From positions 1 through 9,723 of the forward strand of contig JAZTXE010000035.1 of NCBI GenBank assembly GCA_045636205.1: DNA of 9,723 nucleotides, written 5' to 3'. Shown here piece after piece: positions 1 to 4,928 of this stretch. The notes beneath the pieces are model-generated. The model made no database searches and was not told the DNA's origin. It saw only the letters and a program-made list of their open reading frames with translations. This stretch comes from JAZRUF01 sp045636205. GTDB taxonomy: Bacteria; Bacillota; Clostridia; Oscillospirales; JAAYXM01. The stretch's first letter is position 1, and the number at the start of each line of letters is the position of its first letter. The translations under genes were made by a program, and so were the position numbers.

Positions 1-455
1 AGCTTGTTTCCGGTGCCCATTGCGGAGATTATCGGGATATTTCTTTCGTGGGCGGTGCAGATTAAATCGATTTTATTGGTTACGATGTCAATTGCATCAA
101 TTATAAAATCGTATTTTACCGAGAAAATCTCATCCCGTGTATCATCAGAATAGCGAATGACTTTTGCGTGGACGGTTGCGTTGGGATTTATATCAAGTGC
201 ACGGTTGCGCATTACCTCGGCTTTTGGTTTGCCGACCGTACTGTGAAGAGCTGTAATCTGACGGTTTATGTTTGTTATGGAAACTACGTCATGATCTATG
301 AATGTAAGCTCGCCGACGCCTGCACGAGCCAGAGCCTCAGCCGCATGACCGCCAACACCGCCTATGCCGAACACTGCTACATGTGCGTTTGAGATTCGCT
401 CTGCGGCTTCATCGGATATAAGCATATGCATTCGGGAGAAAGCCTGATCGTGCAT
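1..455 (-). CDS. tcdA: tRNA threonylcarbamoyladenosine dehydratase (TcdA/CsdL, ThiF-like), truncated by left window edge
   Basis: The protein is an E1-like, ATP-dependent enzyme that cyclises t6A37 to ct6A in ANN-decoding tRNAs in the cytoplasm. The 151 readable codons begin MHDQAFSRMHML and carry the adenylate-forming Rossmann motif GIGGVGGHAAEALARAGVG (residues 30-48). Next come the acidic strand end FIDHD (52-56), the NINRQ motif (62-66), the basic VGKPKAEVM block (74-82) and the DAID motif (120-123). The order matches E. coli TcdA and B. subtilis YrvM. The C-terminal part lies beyond position 1, so completeness cannot be judged. The ATG at 453-455 was chosen because the minus-strand GAGGTGA (462-468) sits 6 nt upstream. 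The gene lies downstream of the proposed 6S RNA on the same strand. Recognition is by recalled family pattern. Generic ThiF/MoeB proteins are the alternative, but NINRQ and the Lys/Glu pattern favour TcdA. Confidence 0.9.
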   Translation of the reverse strand, partial: MHDQAFSRMHMLISDEAAERISNAHVAVFGIGGVGGHAAEALARAGVGELTFIDHDVVSITNINRQITALHSTVGKPKAEVMRNRALDINPNATVHAKVIRYSDDTRDEIFSVKYDFIIDAIDIVTNKIDLICTAHERNIPIISAMGTGNK

Positions 456-485
456 GAAAAGTCACCTCACATAAATATAAGATAT

Positions 486-505
486 GGCAAGGAACGCTCC
501 TTGCC
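486..505 (-). terminator. Perfect 8-bp hairpin between the 6S candidate and tcdA, possible weak terminator
   Basis: GGCAAGGA (minus, 498-505) pairs with TCCTTGCC (486-493) around a 4-nt loop. The following minus-strand bases are ATATCTTATATTT, only moderately U-rich, so termination is probably partial. Alternatively it is a processing or attenuation hairpin that lets some 6S transcripts run into tcdA. Confidence 0.45.
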
Positions 506-516
506 ACTTAATAGAT

Positions 517-725
517 AAAATCACCCCGCAGATGCCGTGTGCACCGATTTAATAACCTGCCATATATGCAGGTGGGTTTCCTCTCCTCAAGTTCGCGCTT
601 CCAACGTCTGCCACGGTCAAAGCCGGGCAGGAGGCCTGCAATCCGTTGAGGAAGACCGGAATCCCATATAAGAAATGTGGGTTTAAATAGGCACATCACG
701 TACAGAGCAGGGATGCGTTTCTGCT
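517..725 (-). ncRNA. ssrS: Probable 6S RNA (RNA polymerase-binding regulatory RNA)
   Basis: This is a gene-free stretch with its own near-consensus promoter (730-758). Read on the minus strand it folds by eye into one long irregular hairpin. Closing pairs are CCCTGC (707-712) with GCGGGG (524-529) and TGTGC (691-695) with GCACA (538-542). An apical arm pairs TCCTCAA (646-652) with TTGAGGA (584-590), extended outward by GGGATTCC/GGAAACCC with one A-A mismatch. The terminal hairpin is TGCCCGG/CCGTGGCA with a bulged T. Between them lies a large, mostly unpaired bubble. Its 3' strand carries the small hairpin CCTGC-ATATATG-GCAGG (556-572), as in many 6S RNAs. The length of about 200 nt fits. As I recall, B. 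subtilis 6S-1 (bsrA) also lies beside yrvM (tcdA), so the neighbourhood agrees. 6S RNA mimics an open promoter and binds housekeeping holoenzyme. Exact ends are estimates. Another Clostridia-specific structured RNA is the main alternative. Confidence 0.72.
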
Positions 726-729
726 GCAA

Positions 730-758
730 AGTATAGCAGAATGGGCTACGTTTTTCAA
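730..758 (-). promoter_or_regulatory. Promoter of the 6S RNA candidate
   Basis: Minus-strand TTGAAA (753-758), a 17-bp spacer and TATACT (730-735) form a strong sigma-70/SigA promoter. Transcription should start near 722-725, just before the proposed 6S closing stem. No open reading frame with a ribosome binding site follows, which supports a noncoding transcript. Confidence 0.8.
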
Positions 759-784
759 GGACGTGCATGTCCCTAAAATGGAGT

Positions 785-1069
785 TTATTCCTCGTCTTCT
801 TCGTAAGCGTCTTCCATAAATGCTTGATAAACAGCTTCAAGTTCTGCTTCATCATCTATGGTGGATAAAATATCCTCGCCGTTTTCGTCCTTATCTGCCT
901 TTAAAATTATAAGTTCGATAGGGTCCTCTGAGTCATCGGGGATGCCGGCGGGAACAAATGCCATGTAAATATTATCCTCAATCTCAACCGTGTCCAAATG
1001 TTCAAACTCATGGTCTACGCCATCATCGTCAGTCAGGACAACGATGTTTGCGCCGAAATCTTCGCTCAT
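785..1069 (-). CDS. DUF1292 family small acidic protein (YrzB-like)
   Basis: A 94-residue protein starting MSEDFGANIVVL. It has the DUF1292 pattern: an N-terminal strand (NIVVLTDDDG, about 8-17), EFEHLDTVEIEDNIYMAFVP (21-40), an acidic loop, IELIILKADKDENGED (51-66), and an acidic C-terminal helix ending EEDEE. There is no signal peptide or membrane segment, so it is cytosolic. The family is widespread in Firmicutes; its biochemical role is unknown to me. It often lies with yrzL/ruvX (yrrK), but here it stands alone upstream of the 6S candidate. The ATG at 1067-1069 is preferred over an in-frame GTG at 1076-1078, because minus-strand TGAGGTGA (1075-1082) is then correctly spaced 5 nt upstream, while the GTG would lie inside that ribosome binding site. 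TAA at 785-787 ends it. Confidence 0.88.
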   Translation of the reverse strand: MSEDFGANIVVLTDDDGVDHEFEHLDTVEIEDNIYMAFVPAGIPDDSEDPIELIILKADKDENGEDILSTIDDEAELEAVYQAFMEDAYEEDEE

Positions 1070-1101
1070 GCATATCACCTCATATATAAATTCTTTCCTT
1101 T

Positions 1102-1130
1102 AGGATAACCCGCTATGCGAAATAAATCAA
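1102..1130 (-). promoter_or_regulatory. Possible promoter of the DUF1292 gene
   Basis: Minus-strand TTGATT (1125-1130), 17 bp and TATCCT (1102-1107) match four of six consensus bases in each box. The position, about 35-60 bp upstream of the start codon and divergent from the infC promoter, fits, but the match is moderate. Confidence 0.42.
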
Positions 1131-1178
1131 CCATTATTTTCAAAAAAAACGTAAAATTTTTTCTTTGATAAAAAAGTG

Positions 1179-1207
1179 TTGACAAATGGGAGATGAACTG
1201 GTATACT
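1179..1207 (+). promoter_or_regulatory. Promoter of the infC-rpmI-rplT operon
   Basis: TTGACA (1179-1184), exactly 17 bp, TATACT (1202-1207). This is nearly full consensus, as expected for a translation-factor operon. The start is predicted near 1214, giving a leader of about 190 nt before the infC start codon. Confidence 0.88.
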
Positions 1208-1213
1208 AATCCA

Positions 1214-1404
1214 AGTAAAAGAGAAGCAGGGCTGTTTTTGTTCGCCGCCCTCACCTCAAGCGCGTAAAGCAAAGAGGTTAATACGGTTTCGTTTTTCATG
1301 CGGGTTTGTTATCTGCATGTTATATAAAAACGGTATTGTATGCGCAGGCGACAAGGCAGGTCGGCTGCGATTTTTTATTTAGTCTTTTTGGGAGGTGCTT
1401 TCGC
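1214..1404 (+). promoter_or_regulatory. infC operon leader with attenuator (L20-leader-like)
   Basis: The leader lacks a credible coding region but is rich in structure. AGGGC/GCCCT (about 1228-1251) can pair. ACCTC (1253-1257) can pair with GAGGT (1274-1278). A long compound hairpin pairs AATAC (1280-1284) with GTATT (1333-1337), CGTTTTT (1290-1296) with AAAAACG (1326-1332), and CATGC (1297-1301) with GCATG (1315-1319). An intrinsic terminator follows at 1343-1380, ahead of the ribosome binding site. In Bacillus, ribosomal protein L20 binds such an infC leader and causes premature termination. The arrangement here is the same in outline. Whether it matches the Rfam L20 leader model base by base I cannot tell. 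Confidence 0.72.
1343..1380 (+). terminator. Leader terminator (attenuator) upstream of infC
   Basis: CGCAGGCGAC (1343-1352) pairs with GTCGGCTGCG (1360-1369) with one G-G mismatch, loop AAGGCAG. It is followed by ATTTTTTATTT. It lies between the promoter and the infC ribosome binding site, so it must be bypassed for expression. CTGCAT (1313-1318) could pair with ATGCGCAG (1340-1347, CG bulged), a possible competing antiterminator. Confidence 0.8.
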
Positions 1405-1935
1405 ATTAGCAAGCTGGAACATCAAATCAATGAAGAGATTCGCGACCGCGAAGTTCGTCTGATTGACGCTGACGGCACTCAGTTGGGTGTTATGTCCGCT
1501 AAAGACGCTCTTAAAATTGCAGAGGAAAAGGATTTGGATCTCGTCAAAATCGCGCCGCAGGCGGTACCGCCTGTTTGCCGTGTAATGGATTACGGTAAGT
1601 TCAAGTTTGAGCAGGACAAGCGCGAAAAAGAGGCGAGAAAGAATCAGCACGTTGTAGATATTAAAGAGGTGCGTATGACACCGGGTATCGATGTGCACGA
1701 TTTCAATGTAAAGGTAAACAATGCAATCAGATTTTTAAAGGCGGGCAATAAGGTTAAAACCGTAATTCGCTTTAAGGGTCGTGAGCTTGCACATACCTCT
1801 ATCGGCAATACACTGCTTGACCGTTTTGCGGAAAGTTGTGCAGAGTATGCCACCGTTGAAAAAGCACCGAAGCTTGAGGGGCGTCAGATGATTATGTTTC
1901 TTGCGGCTAAGGCAAATAAGCCGTCCAAAGAATAA
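1405..1935 (+). CDS. infC: Translation initiation factor IF-3, ATT start codon
   Basis: IF-3 binds the 30S subunit, prevents premature 50S joining and rejects non-canonical start codons and non-initiator tRNA. The 176-residue product begins (M)SKLEHQINEEIRDREVRLI. It contains the N-domain (1-75) with the family signature PVCRVMDYGKFKFEQ (56-70), the basic interdomain linker DKREKEARKNQH (71-82), and the C-domain from DIKEVRMTPGIDVHDF (85-100) to the end. Length is typical. The start is ATT at 1405-1407: GGGAGGTG (1390-1397) lies 7 nt upstream and family homology begins exactly there. An upstream ATG at 1306 would add 33 unrelated residues translated from the terminator-containing leader. A non-AUG start allows IF-3 to repress its own translation, as established in E. 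coli (AUU). It is first of three genes, with transcription further controlled by the leader attenuator. Confidence 0.96.
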   Translation: MSKLEHQINEEIRDREVRLIDADGTQLGVMSAKDALKIAEEKDLDLVKIAPQAVPPVCRVMDYGKFKFEQDKREKEARKNQHVVDIKEVRMTPGIDVHDFNVKVNNAIRFLKAGNKVKTVIRFKGRELAHTSIGNTLLDRFAESCAEYATVEKAPKLEGRQMIMFLAAKANKPSKE

Positions 1936-1974
1936 AGTGCAAAAGTAAATTATATACGAGAGGAGAACATCACT

Positions 1975-2172
1975 ATGCCGAAGATTAAAACTCACAGCGG
2001 CGCATCCAAGCGTTTTAAGGTTACCAAAACCGGCAAGGTAAAACGCGCACACGCAAATAAGAACCACATCCTTAACAAGAAAAGTACAAAGCGCAAAAGA
2101 GGTCTGCGCAAGGGAGCTTATGCTACCTCCGCTAACGAAGCAACGCTGCGTCGTTTAGTGCTCTATAAATAA
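1975..2172 (+). CDS. rpmI: 50S ribosomal protein L35
   Basis: A 65-residue, highly basic protein of the large subunit, beginning MPKIKTHSGASKRFKVTKTGKVKR and ending in the family pattern LRRLVLYK. The KxKTHSGxxKRF opening and the HILNKKSTKRKR segment (31-42) are diagnostic of bL35. AGGAG (1961-1965) lies 9 nt before the ATG. It sits 39 bp after infC and 36 bp before rplT, the conserved bacterial order, and is cotranscribed with both. The length is standard and nothing is unusual. Confidence 0.98.
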   Translation: MPKIKTHSGASKRFKVTKTGKVKRAHANKNHILNKKSTKRKRGLRKGAYATSANEATLRRLVLYK

Positions 2173-2208
2173 TTAACTAACAAATAACTTTCAGGAGGCA
2201 AAAGATAG

Positions 2209-2562
2209 ATGGCTAGAGTAAAAGGCGCTATGATGACGCGCAAAAGAAGAAAAAAGATTTTAAAGCTCGCCAAGGGCTATTGGGGTGCAAAATCCACACA
2301 TTATAAGATGGCTAATCAGGCTGTTATGAAGTCTCTGACCTACGCTTACGTAGGCCGTCGCTTGAAAAAGCGTGACTTCCGCAGACTGTGGATCACCAGA
2401 ATTTCAGCTGCTGCAAAGATGAACGGAATCAACTATTCACGTTTCATGAACGGCCTTAAGAAAGCTGGCGTTACGCTCAACCGTAAGATGCTCGCTGAGA
2501 TGGCTTGCAACGATGCTGCAGCATTCAAGGCACTTGTTGACCTTGCAAAGGCTAACATCTAA
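2209..2562 (+). CDS. rplT: 50S ribosomal protein L20
   Basis: A 117-residue protein starting MARVKGAMMTRKRRKKILKL. It is bL20, an early 23S rRNA-binding assembly protein. The long basic N-terminal helix (about 1-60), including AKGYWGAKSTHYKMANQAVMKSL, is followed by the globular C-domain with RDFRRLWITRISAAAKMNGINYSRFMNGLKKAGV (about 56-89). AGGAGG (2193-2198) sits 10 nt before the ATG. As the last gene before a strong terminator it completes the operon. In Firmicutes and E. coli L20 is the feedback repressor of this operon, which fits the structured leader upstream of infC. Confidence 0.98.
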   Translation: MARVKGAMMTRKRRKKILKLAKGYWGAKSTHYKMANQAVMKSLTYAYVGRRLKKRDFRRLWITRISAAAKMNGINYSRFMNGLKKAGVTLNRKMLAEMACNDAAAFKALVDLAKANI

Positions 2563-2587
2563 GCTTGGAATTTCAAATTGTATTTTG

Positions 2588-2622
2588 CAGAGTTCGGGAA
2601 TTTACCCGGACTCTGTTTTTTT
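2588..2622 (+). terminator. Intrinsic terminator of the infC-rpmI-rplT operon
   Basis: CAGAGTTCGGG and CCCGGACTCTG form an 11-bp stem (one G-U) around AATTTA, followed by seven T residues. It lies 25 bp after the rplT stop codon. Confidence 0.95.
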
Positions 2623-2661
2623 ATTAAAGATTAAGCAATGAAAAAGAAATAGCAATAGGTA

Positions 2662-2690
2662 TTCCATAAAGGGTTAAGATGTGTTAGAAT
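2662..2690 (+). promoter_or_regulatory. Weak candidate promoter for the cupin gene
   Basis: An extended -10, TGT-TAGAAT (2682-2690), has a poor -35 (TTCCAT, 2662-2667) at 17 bp. It is about 30 bp upstream of the cupin start. It is the best candidate visible, but weak. Confidence 0.35.
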
Positions 2691-2721
2691 TAAAATAAAA
2701 TAACGTATGAGGTGTTTTGAC

Positions 2722-3066
2722 ATGCTGAAAATAAGAGAAGAACTTGTTGATGTAACTGAAAACAATGCCAAGGGTGAAGTGAAACTGTTTTTATCAGATC
2801 TTGCGGATTTTGATGTGAAGAACCCGAAACTTCGCACATTTGCGCTTGCAAAGCTCAAGCCGGGTGAAGAGGTCGAGTTCCACGTTCATGAAGATGAGTG
2901 TGAGTATTATTATATTATTTCGGGAAAAGGACGATACAATGACAATGGTGCAGAATATGACATTGTGCCGGGGACCGTAACTTTTACACCGTCGGGCAGC
3001 GGTCATGGTATAAAGAATACCGGAAGCGAGATGCTTGAGTTTATAGCTCTTATAATTTTGGATTAG
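2722..3066 (+). CDS. Single-domain cupin protein (cupin_2 family)
   Basis: A 114-residue beta-barrel protein starting MLKIREELVDVT. Both cupin motifs are intact. Motif 1 follows G(X)5HXH(X)4E(X)6G, with GEEVEFHVHEDECEYYYIISG (about 47-68). Motif 2 follows G(X)5PXG(X)2H(X)3N, with GTVTFTPSGSGHGIKN (about 84-99). The His, His, Glu and His residues should bind one divalent metal, so an isomerase, dioxygenase or ligand-sensing role is possible; the substrate cannot be read from sequence. The ATG at 2722-2724 is preferred to an upstream ATG at 2707 because GAGGTG (2709-2714) lies 7 nt before it. There is no signal peptide. The gene is monocistronic, between the rplT terminator and a bidirectional terminator, so context gives no pathway. 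Confidence 0.88.
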   Translation: MLKIREELVDVTENNAKGEVKLFLSDLADFDVKNPKLRTFALAKLKPGEEVEFHVHEDECEYYYIISGKGRYNDNGAEYDIVPGTVTFTPSGSGHGIKNTGSEMLEFIALIILD

Positions 3067-3070
3067 AAAT

Positions 3071-3112
3071 GTATTAAAAGGGCGCAGCAAATTTGCTGCG
3101 ACCTTTTAATAC
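3071..3112. terminator. Bidirectional terminator between cupin and ABM genes
   Basis: GTATTAAAAGG (3071-3081) pairs with CCTTTTAATAC (3102-3112). Inside lies the perfect palindrome CGCAGCAAATTTGCTGCG (3083-3100), with one G-A mismatch between the two parts. The A-run on one side and T-run on the other serve both convergent genes, whose stop codons flank it within a few bases. Confidence 0.9.
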
Positions 3113-3121
3113 ATTGGTATT

Positions 3122-3409
3122 CTATTTAATTTCGAACTCGCCGATGAGTGTATTTTCAATATAGTCGTCCTTGAACTCGCGAAGTTTTGCCATGTGAGGG
3201 GTTTTAAGGTGTGCCTGCTGGTGAGCTGCACTTTCCCATTCTTCGATCAGAAGAATTTCATTTGAACTCTTTTCGGAAAAGAAATAGTCATAGCGAATAC
3301 ATCCGTCCTCAGTGTGGATTGCATCATAAATACCTTCCTCACGGACTCTTTTGACAAAGGCTTCTCGTTTGTTATCATAACTTTTGAAAATTACATAGAT
3401 TTTATACAT
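3122..3409 (-). CDS. ABM-domain (antibiotic biosynthesis monooxygenase fold) protein
   Basis: A 95-residue ferredoxin-like alpha/beta protein starting MYKIYVIFKSYDNKREAFVK. The family pattern is clear: an N-terminal strand, a helix (KREAFVKRVREE), then the characteristic DGCIRYDYFFSEKSSNEILLIEEWESAAHQQAHLKTPHMAKL run (about 35-76), where GCxRY, the EEWES strand and the AHLxTPH segment are hallmarks of ABM/YgiN/LsrG-like proteins. These act as dimers on quinones or signalling molecules, sometimes without cofactor. The actual substrate is unknown. Three in-frame ATGs occur. The third (3407-3409) is preferred because minus-strand GGGAG (3419-3423) is 9 nt away, while the first two abut it. Transcription is from a consensus promoter just upstream, divergent from the peptidase gene. 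Confidence 0.87.
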   Translation of the reverse strand: MYKIYVIFKSYDNKREAFVKRVREEGIYDAIHTEDGCIRYDYFFSEKSSNEILLIEEWESAAHQQAHLKTPHMAKLREFKDDYIENTLIGEFEIK

Positions 3410-3443
3410 GTTCATCATCTCCCAGGAATTTATAGATACTAAT

Positions 3444-3472
3444 ATTATACTTTATTTTGTTTTTACTTTCAA
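3444..3472 (-). promoter_or_regulatory. Promoter of the ABM-domain gene
   Basis: Minus-strand TTGAAA (3467-3472), 17 bp, perfect TATAAT (3444-3449). It is about 35 bp upstream of the chosen start codon. Confidence 0.82.
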
Positions 3473-3480
3473 TACATGCG

Positions 3481-3509
3481 TTTACAGTTTAAGGCGGGTT
3501 TGTTATAAT
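3481..3509 (+). promoter_or_regulatory. Promoter of the M20 peptidase gene
   Basis: TTTACA (3481-3486), 17 bp, perfect TATAAT (3504-3509). It is back-to-back with the ABM promoter, only 8 bp separating the two -35 boxes. Confidence 0.8.
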
Positions 3510-3561
3510 AAAACCAGTTAGAATAATGAGGGATACATGATGTTGGAAAGGGTTTAAAAAG

Positions 3562-4713
3562 ATGAGTTTTAAATTATCTAAGGAAGTTCTTGATTATTTG
3601 GAAAGCTCATTTGATGAGGTATTGGAGCTTTTGGAGGAGCTGTGTAAAATTCCGGCTCCGTCCGGTCATGAACAGGAGCGTGCGGAGTTTTGCAAAAAGT
3701 GGCTTGAAGATAACGGTGCAGAAGGAGTGCTCATCGATTCTGCACTCAATGTTGTTTATCCGGTTGGATGTGAGAAAAGCAACGATATAGTTGTTTTTAT
3801 GGCGCATACCGACACCGTATTTCCAAATGTGGAGTATCCGATGCCGTACAGACACGATGGGAAATATATTTATTCTCCGGGGGTAGCGGATGACACGATT
3901 TGCGTGGTGATAATGCTCATTGTGGCAAGATATATAGCGCAAAAAAAGCTTAAACCTGCGCGTGGAATACTTTTTGTTGCAAATTCCTGCGAAGAAGGAT
4001 TGGGGAATCTGAAAGGCGTAAAGCAGATTATGGCGGATTATGCAGGAAGAATAAGTGAGGTATATACGTTTGATGAGAGATACGATCAGTTGGTGAATGT
4101 CTGTGTAGGGTCGCACAGATATAAGGTGACATTTGAGACTGAGGGCGGTCATTCATTTACAGCGTTCGGTAATAAAAGCGCTATTGAGGCGATGTCAGAG
4201 TTTATTTGTCGCTTATACCGCAAGGAAGTTCCGGTGATAGATGGGAGCAAGACAACATATAATGTGGGAATAGTGGAAGGTGGAACATCTGTCAACACTA
4301 TTGCTCAAAGTGCGTCGATGATGTATGAATACCGTTCTGATTCACGCGAGTGCTTAGCTGAGATGCAGGCGTTTTTTGAAAGTGAAATAGAGCGGACAAA
4401 AGCTGATGGCGAAGTTAAGATAACGGTTGAAACTATAGGGGTAAGACCGTGCAGCGGAGAAGTTGATGAAAATAAGCTTTGTGAAATGACTCAGAAAGCT
4501 AAGGATATATGTCAGAAATATTCGGGGATGGAATGCATGGTTAAATCTGCATCGACCGATTGCAATATACCTATGTCCATGGGGATACCGGCTGTATGTG
4601 TAGGTGTATATCTGGGCGGCGGTACACATACACGCGAAGAGTATTTGGAAATTGAAAGCATCCCGGTTGGTCTTAAAATAGCTGCTGAACTGATTCTGGG
4701 ATATTTATGCTGA
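3562..4713 (+). CDS. M20 family metallopeptidase
   Basis: A 383-residue cytosolic zinc-dependent peptidase or amidohydrolase. Expected co-catalytic ligands are visible: H82 in MAHTDTV, D84 beside it, D110 in GVADDT, E144/E145 in SCEEG (general base and ligand), D171 in TFDERYD and H356 in GGGTHTREEY. Between about 185 and 295 lies the inserted dimerisation domain, opening with SHRYKVTFETEGGHS, which is typical of PepT/PepV/M20 exopeptidases. All key residues are present and the length is normal. The substrate cannot be decided: a di- or tripeptidase and an aminoacyl-amide hydrolase are both possible. The ATG at 3562 follows GGAAAGGG (3545-3552) at about 9 nt. It is transcribed alone, divergent from the ABM gene, with no adjacent transporter to hint at the substrate. 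Confidence 0.9.
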   Translation: MSFKLSKEVLDYLESSFDEVLELLEELCKIPAPSGHEQERAEFCKKWLEDNGAEGVLIDSALNVVYPVGCEKSNDIVVFMAHTDTVFPNVEYPMPYRHDGKYIYSPGVADDTICVVIMLIVARYIAQKKLKPARGILFVANSCEEGLGNLKGVKQIMADYAGRISEVYTFDERYDQLVNVCVGSHRYKVTFETEGGHSFTAFGNKSAIEAMSEFICRLYRKEVPVIDGSKTTYNVGIVEGGTSVNTIAQSASMMYEYRSDSRECLAEMQAFFESEIERTKADGEVKITVETIGVRPCSGEVDENKLCEMTQKAKDICQKYSGMECMVKSASTDCNIPMSMGIPAVCVGVYLGGGTHTREEYLEIESIPVGLKIAAELILGYLC

Positions 4714-4928
4714 TTTTTTAGTTGTATTTTTAAGAATATAAAATGATACAAAAAGATAATCGGCATTGTTTTTTATTGTCGAATATGTTAAGATAGAAAT
4801 ATCAAGTGCAGGAAAACTTGCAGAATAAATCAACTCAAAAACGGAAAAAGAGAAGAAAGTTTCAAGGCTTAATATTATTATATATTTGTAATCTAAGTTA
4901 TCTGATTAAGTCTTGAAAGGAGTAACAA
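4714..4928 (+). promoter_or_regulatory. Intergenic leader of the oxidoreductase operon: weak promoter and long inverted repeat
   Basis: No coding potential is seen. A candidate promoter is TTGTTT (4766-4771), 17 bp, TAAGAT (4789-4794), giving a leader of about 130 nt. Near its end TTTCAAGGCTTAAT (4860-4873) and ATTAAGTCTTGAAA (4905-4918) form a 14-bp helix in RNA (one G-U) across a 31-nt AT-rich loop. The right arm overlaps the first bases of the Shine-Dalgarno AAGGAG (4917-4922). It could regulate translation, or in DNA act as a split operator. Confidence 0.55.

Noticed and set aside
508..855. Open frame of 115 codons on the minus strand
   Set aside because: It overlaps the DUF1292 gene and the 6S candidate including its promoter, has no ribosome binding site and its protein resembles nothing; it is a chance frame.
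1075..1299. Minus-strand frame of 74 codons upstream of infC
   Set aside because: It runs across the consensus infC promoter and leader on the opposite strand, with no ribosome binding site or family resemblance.
1306..1404. N-terminal extension of IF-3 from the ATG at 1306
   Set aside because: The 33 residues do not match IF-3 and cross an intrinsic terminator; the ATT at 1405 has the good Shine-Dalgarno and the exact family start.
3537..3557. Six-codon ORF (MMLERV) just before the M20 peptidase
   Set aside because: It has no convincing ribosome binding site, and its sequence includes the peptidase's own Shine-Dalgarno; treated as chance.
3607..4152. Minus-strand frame of 181 codons inside the peptidase gene
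   Set aside because: The plus-strand M20 protein has complete catalytic motifs across the same bases; the antisense frame has no start signal or recognisable domain.
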